Positions 32,576 to 43,861 of a stretch of DNA of 64,000 nucleotides are shown here, in pieces. Origin of the DNA: Humulus lupulus (Eukaryota > Streptophyta > Magnoliopsida > Rosales > Cannabaceae); contig NC_084802.1 in NCBI RefSeq assembly GCF_963169125.1, forward strand, positions 110,364,903 through 110,428,902, read 5' to 3'. The translations under genes and the position numbers were made by a program. Under the pieces are notes generated by a model. The model did not search any database, had not been told where the DNA came from, and saw nothing but the letters and a program-made list of their open reading frames with translations. How positions within the stretch are numbered: the first letter of the stretch is position 1; each line of letters begins with the position of its first letter.

Positions 32576-32966
32576 GTATTCCTAAGGAATTTACATTTGT
32601 TATCTTGGGCAATAAATGTGTAACATAGCCTGGGCATTAATGAGCATATAAGGAACCTCCGAGTCTTTTGGGATCCTTCACTGTGCGTCATGATCAGGTC
32701 TCCAAAAGCTGAACATTTTCCTCATGCTAGATGTCGAAGAGGTAATGGACTTTGATACGGACCAAGTTTTGAGTATCGAGAAGGCGATCTAGCCATCACA
32801 TATCTCGAACTAGATTATTGTCCTGAGAGGCGATCTGGAGATTATCTAGTTGTCATACTGCCAATATTAGCTAAATGCCCTACTTGCACGCTTTCTCCAT
32901 GTGTTTATCTGCCAGCTATACCCCTGTGTTGAATAATTGAATTCATGCTTATTTTGGGGTACAACA
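32576..32966 (-). repeat. 5' LTR fragment of element A
   Basis: 'ggaacctccgagtctttt' and the end 'attttggggtacaaca' correspond to the 5' LTR of C (28605-28919). Only about the outer half is present. It ends at 32966, next to integrase sequence of L, with right flank gtaat. Confidence 0.65.
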
Positions 32967-34405
32967 GTAATTAAGTACAAAAAGGGATTAACTAATAAGT
33001 TGGTAGTTATGTTGTCTCGACCTCCAACACCAATATGTTCCGCATTATAGGTGGCTATGCAACTCCATCCTATTGTACATTCTGAGTACACAAAGGCGTA
33101 TGACACAGATGGTGATTTTAGTTCAGCACACGCTAACCTACAATATGGAAAGACTTGTGTGTGCCAACTGAAGGTTGGGTTGATGTACAAAGGTACACAA
33201 TTATGCATACCAGAAGGTGGTGATAAAATGCAATGGATTCGAGATGCTCATACTTCCAAAATAGCACGGCATTTTGGGGTAGAAAATAATTTATTGAATC
33301 TTTGTCGGTATGTATACTGGACAAAGATGCATCTTGATGTTGCAAGATACATGCGGGGTTGTTCTTTGTGTAACATATCAAAGCCTTCCAATAGGAAGTT
33401 AGGGTTGTATCTTCCTTTACCAGTACCTAATCGACCATGGGAAAGCACTTCCATGGATTTTCTTGGTGGATTACCTAAGACAAAGTCTGGATTAGACTAC
33501 TTACTTGTTATAGTAGATCGATTCAGCAAAATGGTGGTCCTCATTCCATGCAAGAAGACTACCACAGAAGAAGGATCTACGAAATTATTCTTCCAACATA
33601 TTTGGAATCATTTTGGCCTCCCAACATCGATTATATCAGACAAAGATAGTCAATTCTTAGGACACTTCTGGCAGCCTTTGTGGGGAATGATGGATACCAG
33701 TTTGAAGCGTAGTACTATTTTTCATCCACAAACTGATGGACAAACAGAATTTGTGAACTGGAATATGGTACATCTATTAGGATGATATAATTCCTAGCAT
33801 CCAAAACACTGCGATGAAAGTCTTCCATTCTTGCAATTTTCTTTTAACCAAGCAATTCATGGTTCCACACTGAAATCTCTCTTTGAGGTTTGTTTGGGTT
33901 ACTCACCCCAAAGTCCTTTTGATATGGCATTCACAACTAATGAAAAACCACTAAGTGGAAAGGAAGAAGACGAACATGTTTGAGCACATAAATTTCTCGA
34001 ACGAGTTAGAAATATTCAGTCAGAAGTTGAAGCACAACTACAACGCTCTCAACAACGATATAAAAATCGGCATGACAAACATCGTAAGGCTTGTAACTTT
34101 GAAGAAGGTGACTTCATATGGTTGTGCCTTGGGAAAGATCGGTTAACTGGAGAAGGTACAAATCTCAAACCTCTCAGATATTGACCATTCAAGATCCATA
34201 AGCAAATTTGTGATAATGCCTTTAAGTTTAATATACCACCGTACATGTGTATGTACTCTATCATTAATGCCGAGAATTGAAAACTCTTTGAACCTTCCCT
34301 ATTGGATAATGATCTTTATGAGGACACTCATCTTCCTTTCATTGATGACTTGAAGATAGAGCGAGAAGATCACTTACATGAGGATTGTATATTGGAGCAA
34401 AAGGT
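32967..34405 (+). pseudogene. int: Integrase of an older chromovirus (element L)
   Basis: The frame is open across the A boundary: IKYKKGLTNKLVVMLSRPP is the end of RNase H, so A interrupts L. A 244-codon frame (33051-33785) carries the zinc-binding domain (HTSKIARHFGV...MRGCSLCNISK), the first catalytic region PWESTSMDFLGGLPKTKSGL, the second TSIISDKDSQFLGHFW, and HPQTDGQTEFVNWN with the catalytic Glu. After stops it continues to 34260: FNQAIHGSTLKSLFEVCLGY, KNRHDKHRKACNFEEGDFIW and NAFKFNIPPYMCMYSI. The -PPYM-MYS--N-EN- ending is typical of chromovirus integrases other than Tekay. Several stops make it non-functional. Confidence 0.88.
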
Positions 34406-34545
34406 TCGTTAAACTTGACATGGAAAGTATGACTCTTTTCGTATTGGTAGAAAATGTCAACTTCCGAGTAAATCTATATGGTATCTAAAGGCTAAGGCAA
34501 CTATGGAGTTTTTGCATCTTAACATCCCTTGAGTAGAGCTCAAGG
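34406..34545 (+). pseudogene. Decayed chromodomain-like tail of element L
   Basis: In the frame after the integrase: HGKYDSFRIGRKCQLPSKSI followed by WYLKAKATMEFLHLNIP. The pattern (basic start, K-W-K-G-like core changed to IGRK, then a conserved Trp) resembles the CR/chromodomain of CRM/Reina-type elements. Similarity is weak. Confidence 0.5.
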
Positions 34546-35089
34546 TTCTTCAAAAGGGGAGCCATGATCTGGGAGGATCTTTATCCATAATTAATTGTAT
34601 ATATTTATAATATATACAAATACTTATATATATACTTAATTATACATGTATAATATACTGTGACTTATTATATATATACTTAGTTATATATAATCCATAT
34701 AATTAATCTACATTCTATAACTCATTAGTTATTAATAGTTACAATTAATTATATATAAATTAGTAAATGGTTATAAACCATCTAAATTTAATGGATTATA
34801 ATTAATATACTTATATATAAATTAGTAAATATGTATAAACCATTGAAGTTAATGGTTTAAAGCTATTTACTTTATATTTCTTATTCTATTTTTATTAATT
34901 ACAAATATATATATAAAGCTTATTATGTAAATTGAAATGAAGGGGAAAGAATTTTCTTAGGTTTAACATTCTTTCTTGTCTTGCATAAAATTACCTCTCT
35001 CATATAAACAGAATTCACTTCCAAAAAGAAGTAGCAACATTTGTTCCTACTAAAAGTTCTATCCTATAGAAGTTTTGGATCACTTAGTA
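34546..35089. other. A+T-rich region after L, LTR-like but unassigned
   Basis: It starts with a purine-rich 'caaaaggggagccatga' (34549) that could be the polypurine tract of L. Then come TA-rich tracts with a local duplication ('aaattagtaaat.gttataaaccat' at about 34759 and 34822). No coding frame. Confidence 0.4.
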
Positions 35090-35780
35090 TAATAAGGATA
35101 GTACTTTTGTTTTGGAGATTCGATAATAAGAATGACTGGAACATGATCTTAGAAGATACGAATTCAAGCATTCCTAATAAATCGAATATTGGTTCTCTTA
35201 AGGGTTAATTCTGGAATTGAAAAGCTATTGAGATCAAATTTGTAATATAATTATAAATTAATCGTTTACTAGTGAATTAATGGTACTTAAGGAACAAGCG
35301 GTAATTAAAAGGGTAAAATGGTAATTTTTACTAGCTGTAATTAGCGAACCAACAAATTAGAGGATAGACCTACATGAAGTGATTATATCAATGGACAAAT
35401 CGAGAATATTCTGTAAATATAATTCTATAATTACTAAGAGTGCAATTTCATATTTATAGTGGAATAATAATGGAATTAATAAATAAGATTATTTAATTAA
35501 AGAGTTTAATTAATAATCTGGTATATTGGAGCTTATCATTATAGGTCCATAGTCCCCAAGTCATCTCCATACTACATTGTCAAGGGTGTGGATATAATTG
35601 ACAAATTTAAAGGAGAAAAGAACATAATTATCAAGGAATTAATTTTTGGGGGCTAAGTTGTAATTATGTGATAATAATCAGTACTTATTTTAATAAATAA
35701 ACTAATATGTATGAGTTTCTAGCATTTGTTATATATATGTTGATATGTATGAATGAATGAATACTTTTTTTTAATGTATC
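35090..35780 (+). repeat. Fragment of a copia LTR related to element K's LTR
   Basis: Shared words in the same order as 10040-10440 include 'gtgattatatcaatgg', 'catatttatagtgga' and 'ataggtccat(a/g)'. The copy is partial, lacks recognisable termini, and is more diverged than the K LTR. Confidence 0.7.
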
Positions 35781-35989
35781 GTTTAATAATGGATTGTTAA
35801 TTATATGGTGATTATTGGGTTTAGAATTTTCAGATTGCTTTTATGGGATGGACACGAATTTGCATATGAATAAATAAAACAATACCATGTTTAAATTAGA
35901 TAACAATTGCGAGTTCTTTTACTAACATAGCCTTAATAACTAGCCTTACAATAAAAGGTCTTAATATAAAATTAGACAAACTACGGATA
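35781..35989. other. Non-coding, probable 3' untranslated end of element E
   Basis: A+T-rich. On the minus strand it follows directly after the stop of the Tat integrase. No motif stands out. Confidence 0.4.
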
Positions 35990-36693
35990 ATATTTTCTGA
36001 GGTTTTGAGCATTCCAAATTCGGATCACTTTGTCACCATTCGGTCAAGCTAACATTTATGTCCCTTCGCCATATATCTTCACAATCCGGTATGGTCCTTC
36101 CCAGTTTGGTCCAAGAACCCCAATGTTTGGATCTAGTTGCCAAAAACACTCTTCTCGAGACTAAATATCCTAGTTCAAATTTCTATTCCTTGACTCTCGA
36201 GTTGAAATATCTGATTATCCTTTGTTGACAACCGAAGCTAAGATGTTTCTCTACTATTTTTTTACCAAGTCCAAAGATGTAGAAAGAAATTTATTATTAG
36301 GTTCCTGGTTATAAAATGTCTGGCAAAGTGAAGCCACGTTAATCTCAATAGGGAGCATCACTTCACTACCATATGCCAAAGAGAATGGGGTGTGGCCGGT
36401 AAAGCTTCTACCCACTTCGTGAAATAATCAATTGCTACCACAACATATTTGACTCATCCTTTTCCAATTTATAAAGACCCAATTAGATTTATCCCCCATA
36501 TTGCAAAAGGCCATGGTGATCTCGTAATTGATAGTTTGATGGGAGGAGATCAAACCATGCTCGAGAAATGTTGTTATTTGTCGCATCTATGAACATATGA
36601 GGTTGAATCTTCTTTCATGGCTGGCCAGCAATACCCCTTGCAGAGTACCTATTTATTAAGCTTTTCCCTCTAACATGGTCTCCCATAATCCTT
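35990..36693 (-). pseudogene. int: Tat integrase remnant (element E)
   Basis: The minus strand contains, with many stops, KGYCWPAMKEDSTSYVHRCD (zinc-binding region), SPWPFAIWGINLIGSL, VVVAIDYFTKWVEA (first catalytic Asp region), then a large deletion to the C-terminal GPNWEGPYRIVKIYGEGT and WNAQNLRKYYP followed by a stop. The last motif is the usual end of Tat pol. The remnant is cut at 36693 by the start of the LTR of F. Confidence 0.85.
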
Positions 36694-37319
36694 TGTTGTA
36701 CCTAAATGCACGACCTGTGCCATGTTCGTGGTACAGGTATCAAACATTTAAAAAAGTTATTCATAGCTCTGAAAATGCGATACAAGTTCCCTAAACCAGT
36801 AGTTTGAGTCAAGACATATCCGACCATAAAATATGAAGATCACCCAACTGGATCCTCAGGTTGCATATTACATAGCCCGGGCATCTTAATGTTCGAGTGA
36901 GTGATAGTCTAAAAGCCTCTAGATCGTATAGCATGCATTTAGCTCGCTGCTGAGGCATGGAATGCGCTGAATTGAATTCTTGGTGAACGTATAACGCCTG
37001 ACAGTTTATGTTTTTAAGTGAATTCAATTATACGTTCAGTTACTCAAACTTTTAAGATACAAATATATCAAACGACTCTCAAATCTGCCCAGTAAACCCC
37101 TATGAATAGAGGGGGGATGGACTGAAGAAGGGATCACAATTTGTATGCCAAAACCCTGCAGGAGATAAACAAGCTATAACATAGACACATGGACTAGGTG
37201 AATTTTAACCATTGAAACACGTAAAGTTCTTGGTGTTTTTTATTATTATAAGGTTTAGATAAAGCCTAATTTCCATTCTCGAATTTCTTAATTCACTGTT
37301 GCCGAAAATCCCTATGAGT
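36694..37319 (+). repeat. 5' LTR of Tat element F (about 626 bp)
   Basis: The start TGTTGTACCTAAATGC resembles the start of C's LTR. The end 'cactgttgccgaaaatccct' precedes a PBS-like site. 'tggactaggtgaattttaac' (37192) aligns with C's LTR. The terminal dinucleotide is TA. The left flank is tcctt. Confidence 0.7.
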
Positions 37320-37340
37320 AGATTGGTGCTTTCATTGAGA
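37320..37340 (+). promoter_or_regulatory. Probable primer-binding site of element F
   Basis: The sequence 'gattggtgctttcattgaga' just inside the LTR matches the corresponding site of element C (28176-28196). Confidence 0.65.
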
Positions 37341-37389
37341 GATCAAATAAGGCTTACAATTTTTCCATTCCTAAACCTTCTCTGCAATC

Positions 37390-37983
37390 ATGGTGGTAAC
37401 TTGAAGATCAGCATGTGATAAAGAGTCAGAAAGGCCTAGAGACCAAAGGGACTTTCGAGCGATCAACCCTGAAGGAGAAGGCACTTCAGTGCCTAGGTCT
37501 CATGGAAAAAACCCTTAGGTTTAGACTGGAAACAACCAAGAATCAAGAAATTCATCATCACAACCCCATCAGGAAAATCCATTCTATATAGGAATGATTG
37601 AGCAATAGAAAGCCGGCCTCAAGAGCCAACTCTTCCATGCCAACAAGGGTATTGATGAGATCATATCCCGATTTCCACCCCTGTAACCAATCAATATTTT
37701 CAAAAGGAGGGCAAGTGGATCTCAAGGGAATATATCGTGAAGGCGCGATCACACCAACATGAGTCAATCAGTTCGAACTTCCACTCCGAGCATCGTGCCA
37801 TCGGGGCAGATTCCTAGAAATGATAGATCTGCACACACTCAGAGAAATGACCGAGTTGCTCACGTGTCTAGGACAAAACCTCATCAACCTGGACGAGCTG
37901 GTATAAATTCAAGGGGTGGAGGGATTCCCTCGAATCTACCGGCTCAAGTCACTGTTAATAATTAGGGTCAGGAAGTGGGCCTA
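37390..37983 (+). pseudogene. N-terminal gag region of element F
   Basis: From the ATG at 37390 the frame is broken by several stops. 37759-37965 then reads MSQSVRTSTPSIVPSGQIPR and GRAGINSRGGGIPSNLPAQ, matching the basic, Ser/Arg/Pro-rich gag N-terminus of C. It ends in ...GQEVGL at the insertion point of the solo LTR. Confidence 0.7.
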
Positions 37984-40254
37984 TGTAACGACCCAAAATG
38001 CTAATAAGGTTTAGTGTCTTGATTAGCGTGTCGAGGGGCATAATTGGACATATGTGTGATTTATTGATTAAATGCATGACTATGTAGCATGCATGATATA
38101 TGTGATGATATGAATATATTTATATGCATGTTTATGAGTATTAAATATGCATGTGGGCCCGTCCTTATTAATAGGGACATATCTGTAACTTGGCCCGTTA
38201 AAGGCATAAATTTGAGTATATGTGTGTTAAATGATTGAAGCCACATTAAAATATGGATATATTTGCAATATATAGCTCGAGGCGATCCTAGTGAGCGGAT
38301 TAGTGGAATAGTCACAGCAGGGTTTAATACCCGGCTCGGGGTGAGCTTAGGGGTATTTTGGAAACTTTAATGCATGTTTTGGGGTTTATTGAGTAATGGG
38401 TAGTAAGTTAGCAATTATTTGGACATGTCGAGATTGAACGAGGATATATAGGAATATTCGAGCACTTAGCGGGAAGTGGCATATGATGAAATTGCCCTTA
38501 GTGGCACTTGAGGATTTAGATAGACTTAAGGGGCCATTTGGTCTTTTGGTTAGGGGATAAGGTTAGTTGAACTCAGGGGAATAGCCAAAATACTCTCAAT
38601 ACACTTAAACTTTCTCTCTCTCTCTCCATCTCTCTCATACACGATTTCTCTCTCTCCCTCTCTAGAACCTAAGGGACTTTGAAGCTTTGAAGGTGGAAAC
38701 TCAAGGATTTGGGTTGGGAAATCAGGAGAATTGAGGCTAGGCTAGACAAGGAATAGCCGGGAAAATTCAAGCCACTAACAGAGGTAAGGTATTACGTCTT
38801 GACTTGTTGAACTCTTCTTAAGTTTGGACATGTTTGGGGATAATTGAGTCAGTTTCTGAGTTTAGGATTTTAGGGAAATGAAGATAATTTTTTAGGTTAT
38901 ATATGTTGTTTCTGAAGTGATATTAAGGATTCTGGACTTGGTATGGGTTTGGTTGTATAATTAGTATGGATTCTAGGCCTTTGAATTTGGGGAAAATGCA
39001 GGAAACCCAGGGAATTTTGGGTTCGCAGAGGCGCGTCGTGACCCAATTCATGGGCGCCGCGGCCCGCATGCCCAGAATGCCATGGGAGGGCTTGCTAACT
39101 TAAGGGCCTGCCGCAACCCTAGGGGCAAATCGCGGCCCACCCCCCCCCCCCCCCCCAAGAAGCAAGAGGCTACGCCTCTAACTTGAGGCGCGCTGCGACC
39201 CTCAGGGCCAGGTCACGGCCCGCCTAGACAGTTATGGCCTAGGTTTGTTTTCAGGCTCGAGAAGGCTCGGGGATTTAAACCTAAGCACTCAGGACAAATT
39301 CTACTACCCAGTTTAGTAGAATTCGAGGTCCCAGAGGCTAGTATTTGTTTCCAAAACATTTAATGGGATTAGAATTTGATGGTTATCCATCATTGCTTGT
39401 GACTAGGGTAACCGTTAAGGCTCAGGACTAAGGATCATGCTTGGGACTGCTCATAATCCATCGCTCGGGATTCAAGGTAAGAAAATTGCACCCATGTGGT
39501 TGTGAACGGGGCTAGGGTTCCTTGCAATTGAACGTATATGTGTTCTGTAACTCATATGATTGTTATGTGTGATGTAAAAGTACGGCCTAAGGGAGTCAGG
39601 GCTGATGATATGCGTACTGAATGCTGCTCGGCCTAAGCGAGCTAGGATCAGCTAAATAACCAAAGGGTTAGGCCTAAGGGCACCGAAACCTAAATATTTG
39701 TATTACAGATTAGGTTATATGCATGAAAGTATATGTTTATCGTCATCTAGTTTAATACTTGTATTCTGTTTCTATTGGACTAATTGAACTGAGGTTTGCT
39801 ATGTATTATCTGTTACTACCTATGTTTTGTTGAATTTAGTTTTCTTGTTGGGCCTTGGCTCACGGGTGCTACGTGGTGCATGTAAAGGCAAAGGAAAGCT
39901 GGACCAACCATGAGTTGGAGAGCTTTGGGGGCGAAGTGTACATCAACACTTGCTCAACCGCCACGGCCGAGGGAATTGTAGGGACTAGAGCTCAAACTAG
40001 TATTTTTTTCCATTTAGAATAGCTACAACTGTATTAATTTTTTAGAGTTATTTTCGCTATGTAAACCTTATTTTTGAGATCCCATGTATCAAACTTTTAT
40101 CTTAATGAAAATCAAACATTTTATGATCAAAATATTTTAACCCTAACCTGTTAGATGACTTTTGAAACACATTTATATTCAAACGACCTATGTAGCAGGT
40201 CTTGCACTATTTTAAACACAGAGTGTAACGATCTTGGTTACCCAGGGCATTACA
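37984..40254 (+). mobile_element. Solo LTR of the Tekay-like family (2271 bp)
   Basis: The ends are TGTAACGACCCAAAATGC and CCCAGGGCATTACA. A perfect TSD GCCTA lies at 37979-37983 and 40255-40259. It shares with 23131-25893 and B's LTRs the start consensus, the 'ggtgcatgtaaaggcaaag' block (39840-39945) and the GC-rich words at 39030-39235. It includes an 18-base C run at about 39140-39157. It starts and ends inside the gag region of F. Confidence 0.95.
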
Positions 40255-40279
40255 GCCTACTCCTTGTAAGAGAGATTGG

Positions 40280-42356
40280 TGTAGAGTCCCAGAATGTTTA
40301 CTTAGCTAGATAGGTAGTAGTAGTAGTAGTTGTTAGTATTAGTTAGTAGTATGTTAGATTCCATGGATTTTGGTTCAAGATGAGACTTAGTAGGACACTC
40401 GTAGCAATAGTTATGGATTTTATAAGTTTAACCTATAGTTTAGAAATATTAATTATAAAAAAAGGTTTGATTAATATTTTTATCCATAGAAATATTTTAA
40501 TTATAATCTAAGGTTTAGATAGAACCATTAAGAGTATGACACTTGTCATAATCATATTTATTTAAGGATTTAATTATAGTTTAAATAAGAGAAAGTTCTA
40601 GAAACTCTAGAATCTTCCAGAACCATTAAGAGCATGACACTTGTCACAGTCTTGTTTATTTGAGGATTTAAGCATTTTAAGTGGATAATTAAAAAAAAAA
40701 ATAGAAGTTTCTAGAAGCTCTAGACCCTTCCAGAACTTGCTGGAATCACGTATTACTCAGTCAAAGCTGTTATCCAATTCAATTTATGCTAAAAAAGTGC
40801 AATTACGTGTTTAATATATTCACGTATGATGATATATCGCATCATAGGGGTTGACATATCGCCTAACGAAAGATACGAAAAACACGTCGATTTTGCACGA
40901 ACGAAACCACGATCACTCGGGACTTAGGGCCAGGCGATATATCGCCTAGGGTGGGCAATATATCGGCCCTAGGACCATATTTTCAAACTTCGTAAAATCC
41001 GAGCTTGATTCATCCCTTAACCTCTTGACTTGCCTCTGAACGTTTTTGATCGAGTCTTAAGCATCTCTTGATCGAATATTCAAGTATTTTTCATTTAATA
41101 TTCATTATTTTATTCAAGCAAAAATGGAGATATTTTCAGTCCTTGAACTCTATAAATAAGACCCAGTACCCAGCCATTTCTCTCATCCTTCAAGCTGTGT
41201 TCAGAGCCTTCAAGCTGCTAGGGTTTCTATTGAGAGATACACTTGGGTTTTGGGATAAAATATTTATCTTCTTAAGCTTTATAAACACTTGGGTAGTGAG
41301 ATAAAGTGTGTTTTTGATATTGAGGTGTAGATCGGTTCTAGTTCATCCAAGGTAATATTATTCATAAGTTCTATTCTTTATGATTCCTTAGTTTTCCTTA
41401 AGTTTCTTTCAGATCCTATCTTCTGTTTATGGTTTCGTGGTTAGGTGTTTAGGTTCTTAAACATTAAGGTTCTCGGTAAGTTTCCCTCTTGATGGTTTAG
41501 TTTCCTTTCATCTTCTTTTCTATAGATAGTCATATGTTATTATGTTGGTTTCAGGAGTGTTCCAAATCCCATCCTTGTTCTCAAATATCCCGGTGTTAGT
41601 AAGGAAAATAGGATAGATTTTATGTTATGATAAGTGTATGATTAGTATGCTTTTCAGTCGCTTGGGCACATGACTTGCTTAGACAAGCAAGCCCCGAGAA
41701 TTTATGATTGGGCATATGACTTGCTAAGATAACAAGCCCCAAGAATGGATGATTGGGCATATGACTTGCTTAGATAAGGAAGCCCCAAGAAGTTATATTG
41801 GGCATATGACTTGTTTAGCTAACAGGCCCCAATAGTTTATATTGGCCATTAATGTTGTAGTCATATGTGATATATGTTTATAGTCATATGTTTTATAGTA
41901 TATGAATATGATGTAGTCTTATGTTTATGATATATGTTGTATGTTGACAGTAGATTTTCCTTACTGGGCATTAGGCTCGCTCCCTTATTTTTAGCTTGAT
42001 GCATGAGAATGAATATGGAAGGCAGAAGGATTCTTGGCAACTTGGCTTGTGTGTTGAGGATGAATGGAATGGATGGACTGCGTGTCGATCGAGGATGACG
42101 TTTGTTTTAGTCTTTTAAAATTATGCTTTGATGTAATTCTGCAACTAGTTTTTTTTTTAAGTTATGTTTTATGTTTTGCAAGCAATGGGATCCCATACCA
42201 TGTCACATCTTATTTTATATTTTTACTCTATTTTGTATTAGTACAATATTTTTGGTTTTCAATAAAGATATGTTATTTCTTATGATCATATCAAAATAGT
42301 AGTTATGTCTAGTAGTTTTAATGGTCCAAGGTCCTCGAAATAGTTGGGTCATTACA
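40280..42356 (+). mobile_element. Solo LTR of a third family (2077 bp)
   Basis: The ends are TGTAGAGTCCCAGAATG and GTTGGGTCATTACA. A perfect TSD ATTGG lies at 40275-40279 and 42357-42361. A TATA-like 'ctctataaataagac' lies near 41149. It is a different family from 37984-40254 in its body, though the start and end conform to the same TGTA...TTACA pattern. No coding domain. Confidence 0.95.
41662..41850. repeat. Four tandem 45-50-bp units in solo LTR
   Basis: Each unit reads 'gggca(c/t)atgacttg', then '(a)caagcccc(a/g)agaa'. Units start near 41663, 41710, 41757 and 41801. Confidence 0.85.
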
Positions 42357-43770
42357 ATTGGGGTGGATGATGGGAGACCAAGAGTTGTGCACCCAAATGG
42401 ATGACATGTGGCTTCCTCGATAAGGTGTCCACCATCACCAATACACCATCTATCACCCCAACGAGTTTCATCGCCCCCACGAGCTCGAGGGATTGTATCC
42501 ATTCAAAGGAATGACCAAAGAAACTCTGTTCACATAGAGGTTACTCACATTACTCGATCTTGAGATATCGGGATTCGAGTCCATGTTAATAATCAAACCA
42601 CCGACCTCATTAGTGAATAGTGAATTTTGCTGAAGATAGGTCAGAGAATGTTCAAAACACTCACTGTTGAAGGCAAGACCCTGACCTAAGAGAACATCTC
42701 AACTCTGTTCATAGTTTCCACAGAAACCATCAGCCCAACTTACGTGAGGTCTTAAACTCAGAGCGGAGACAACCAAATTGGGATAATGGGCTGAGTTATA
42801 ATCAACCAAGGGAAAATCCTCCTATGAGGCATTATAATAGGAACGTCCCAATGAACCGAGCTCCAACTTGGAGGGATGATAACCCAGATAACGCGTAGCC
42901 TGGATTAGGAGCTAATCATTTGCTCCCAAATAATTTGACGGTGAGGGATCCAACCCTAGAATGACTTGCTATGATGGAGGAACAGATGAGCCTCCTTCTT
43001 TCAGAAAGAAACAAGGATGACTGTGATTCCGATGAGGAGCTCAAGCCCTTTGCTCATCACATTACCGCATAAAACAGCAACCGGGTGAGTCTCTCAAGGC
43101 TTACATAAACCAGTTTACCAATATTGCAGCTTGAGCAAGAGATACCGATGACAGTGCCAAGCTCATAGAAATGCGGTCTAGGATAACCCTAGGAGGTGAA
43201 TTATGAAAAGAATTCCAAAGGCAGGGAGTTAAAAACACAGATGAGGTTTTAGCTCGGGCACAAGAGTGGATTAACCTTGAGAAGGTGGAGTCCACCATAG
43301 CAGGAGCTAGTAATGTTCCAGTTCAACCCACTGGAGTGGTGACAAATGCTATAGTGTCAGCTCGGCCAGTTAGTCATAATAACCAGATGGATAATAATAA
43401 TAAGAGTAATGGAAGCAATGAAGGCGAACAAGCACGGTCTAAGAAAAATCAATCTACAGATAAGTACACCTCAATTTTCACTATGTATACTGATCTAACG
43501 AATACATGAGAAGGTATATACCTTGCTAATTCTGCTCGCCATCCTTGGAAGAAGCTCATGCCCTTGAGAAATTAGCACTCTAAGAGAGATTCGAAAAAGT
43601 TTTGTCATTACCATAATGACATTGATCATACTAAAGACAATTGCCGCCCACTGAAAGGTAAAATTGAGACACTGATACGGGCTGGACCGTTAGCACAGTA
43701 TACTTGAAATCAGATAGCCCCTAACCAGCAGGTCATACAGAATCCGTAGCTAGCTCCAGGTAATTAGGAG
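42357..43770 (+). pseudogene. gag: Gag of element F
   Basis: Broken frames carry Tat gag features in order. Near 42970-43060: MMEEQMSLLLSERNKDDCDS and DEELKPFAHHI. The capsid N-half is then deleted (jump at about 43080). Next come GESLKAYINQFTNIA, LGGEL-stop-KEFQRQGVKN, EVLARAQEWINLEKVESTIA, an Asn/Ser-rich linker, and the zinc motif CHYHNDIDHTKDNC (about 43602-43643) followed by LKGKIETLIRAGPLAQYT. It ends just before the copia insertion. Confidence 0.85.
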
Positions 43771-43861
43771 GATTGAGCTCTTTGTAGAAATCGATGATGA
43801 ATCTTGACCCATTGCAAATATGCTCTAGTTTATTGTTATAGATTTTTTGTCTACCTATAGC

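Noticed and set aside
39138..39158. C run as a G-quadruplex or functional motif
   Set aside because: A single homopolymer in one dead LTR, best treated as a simple repeat or sequencing artefact.
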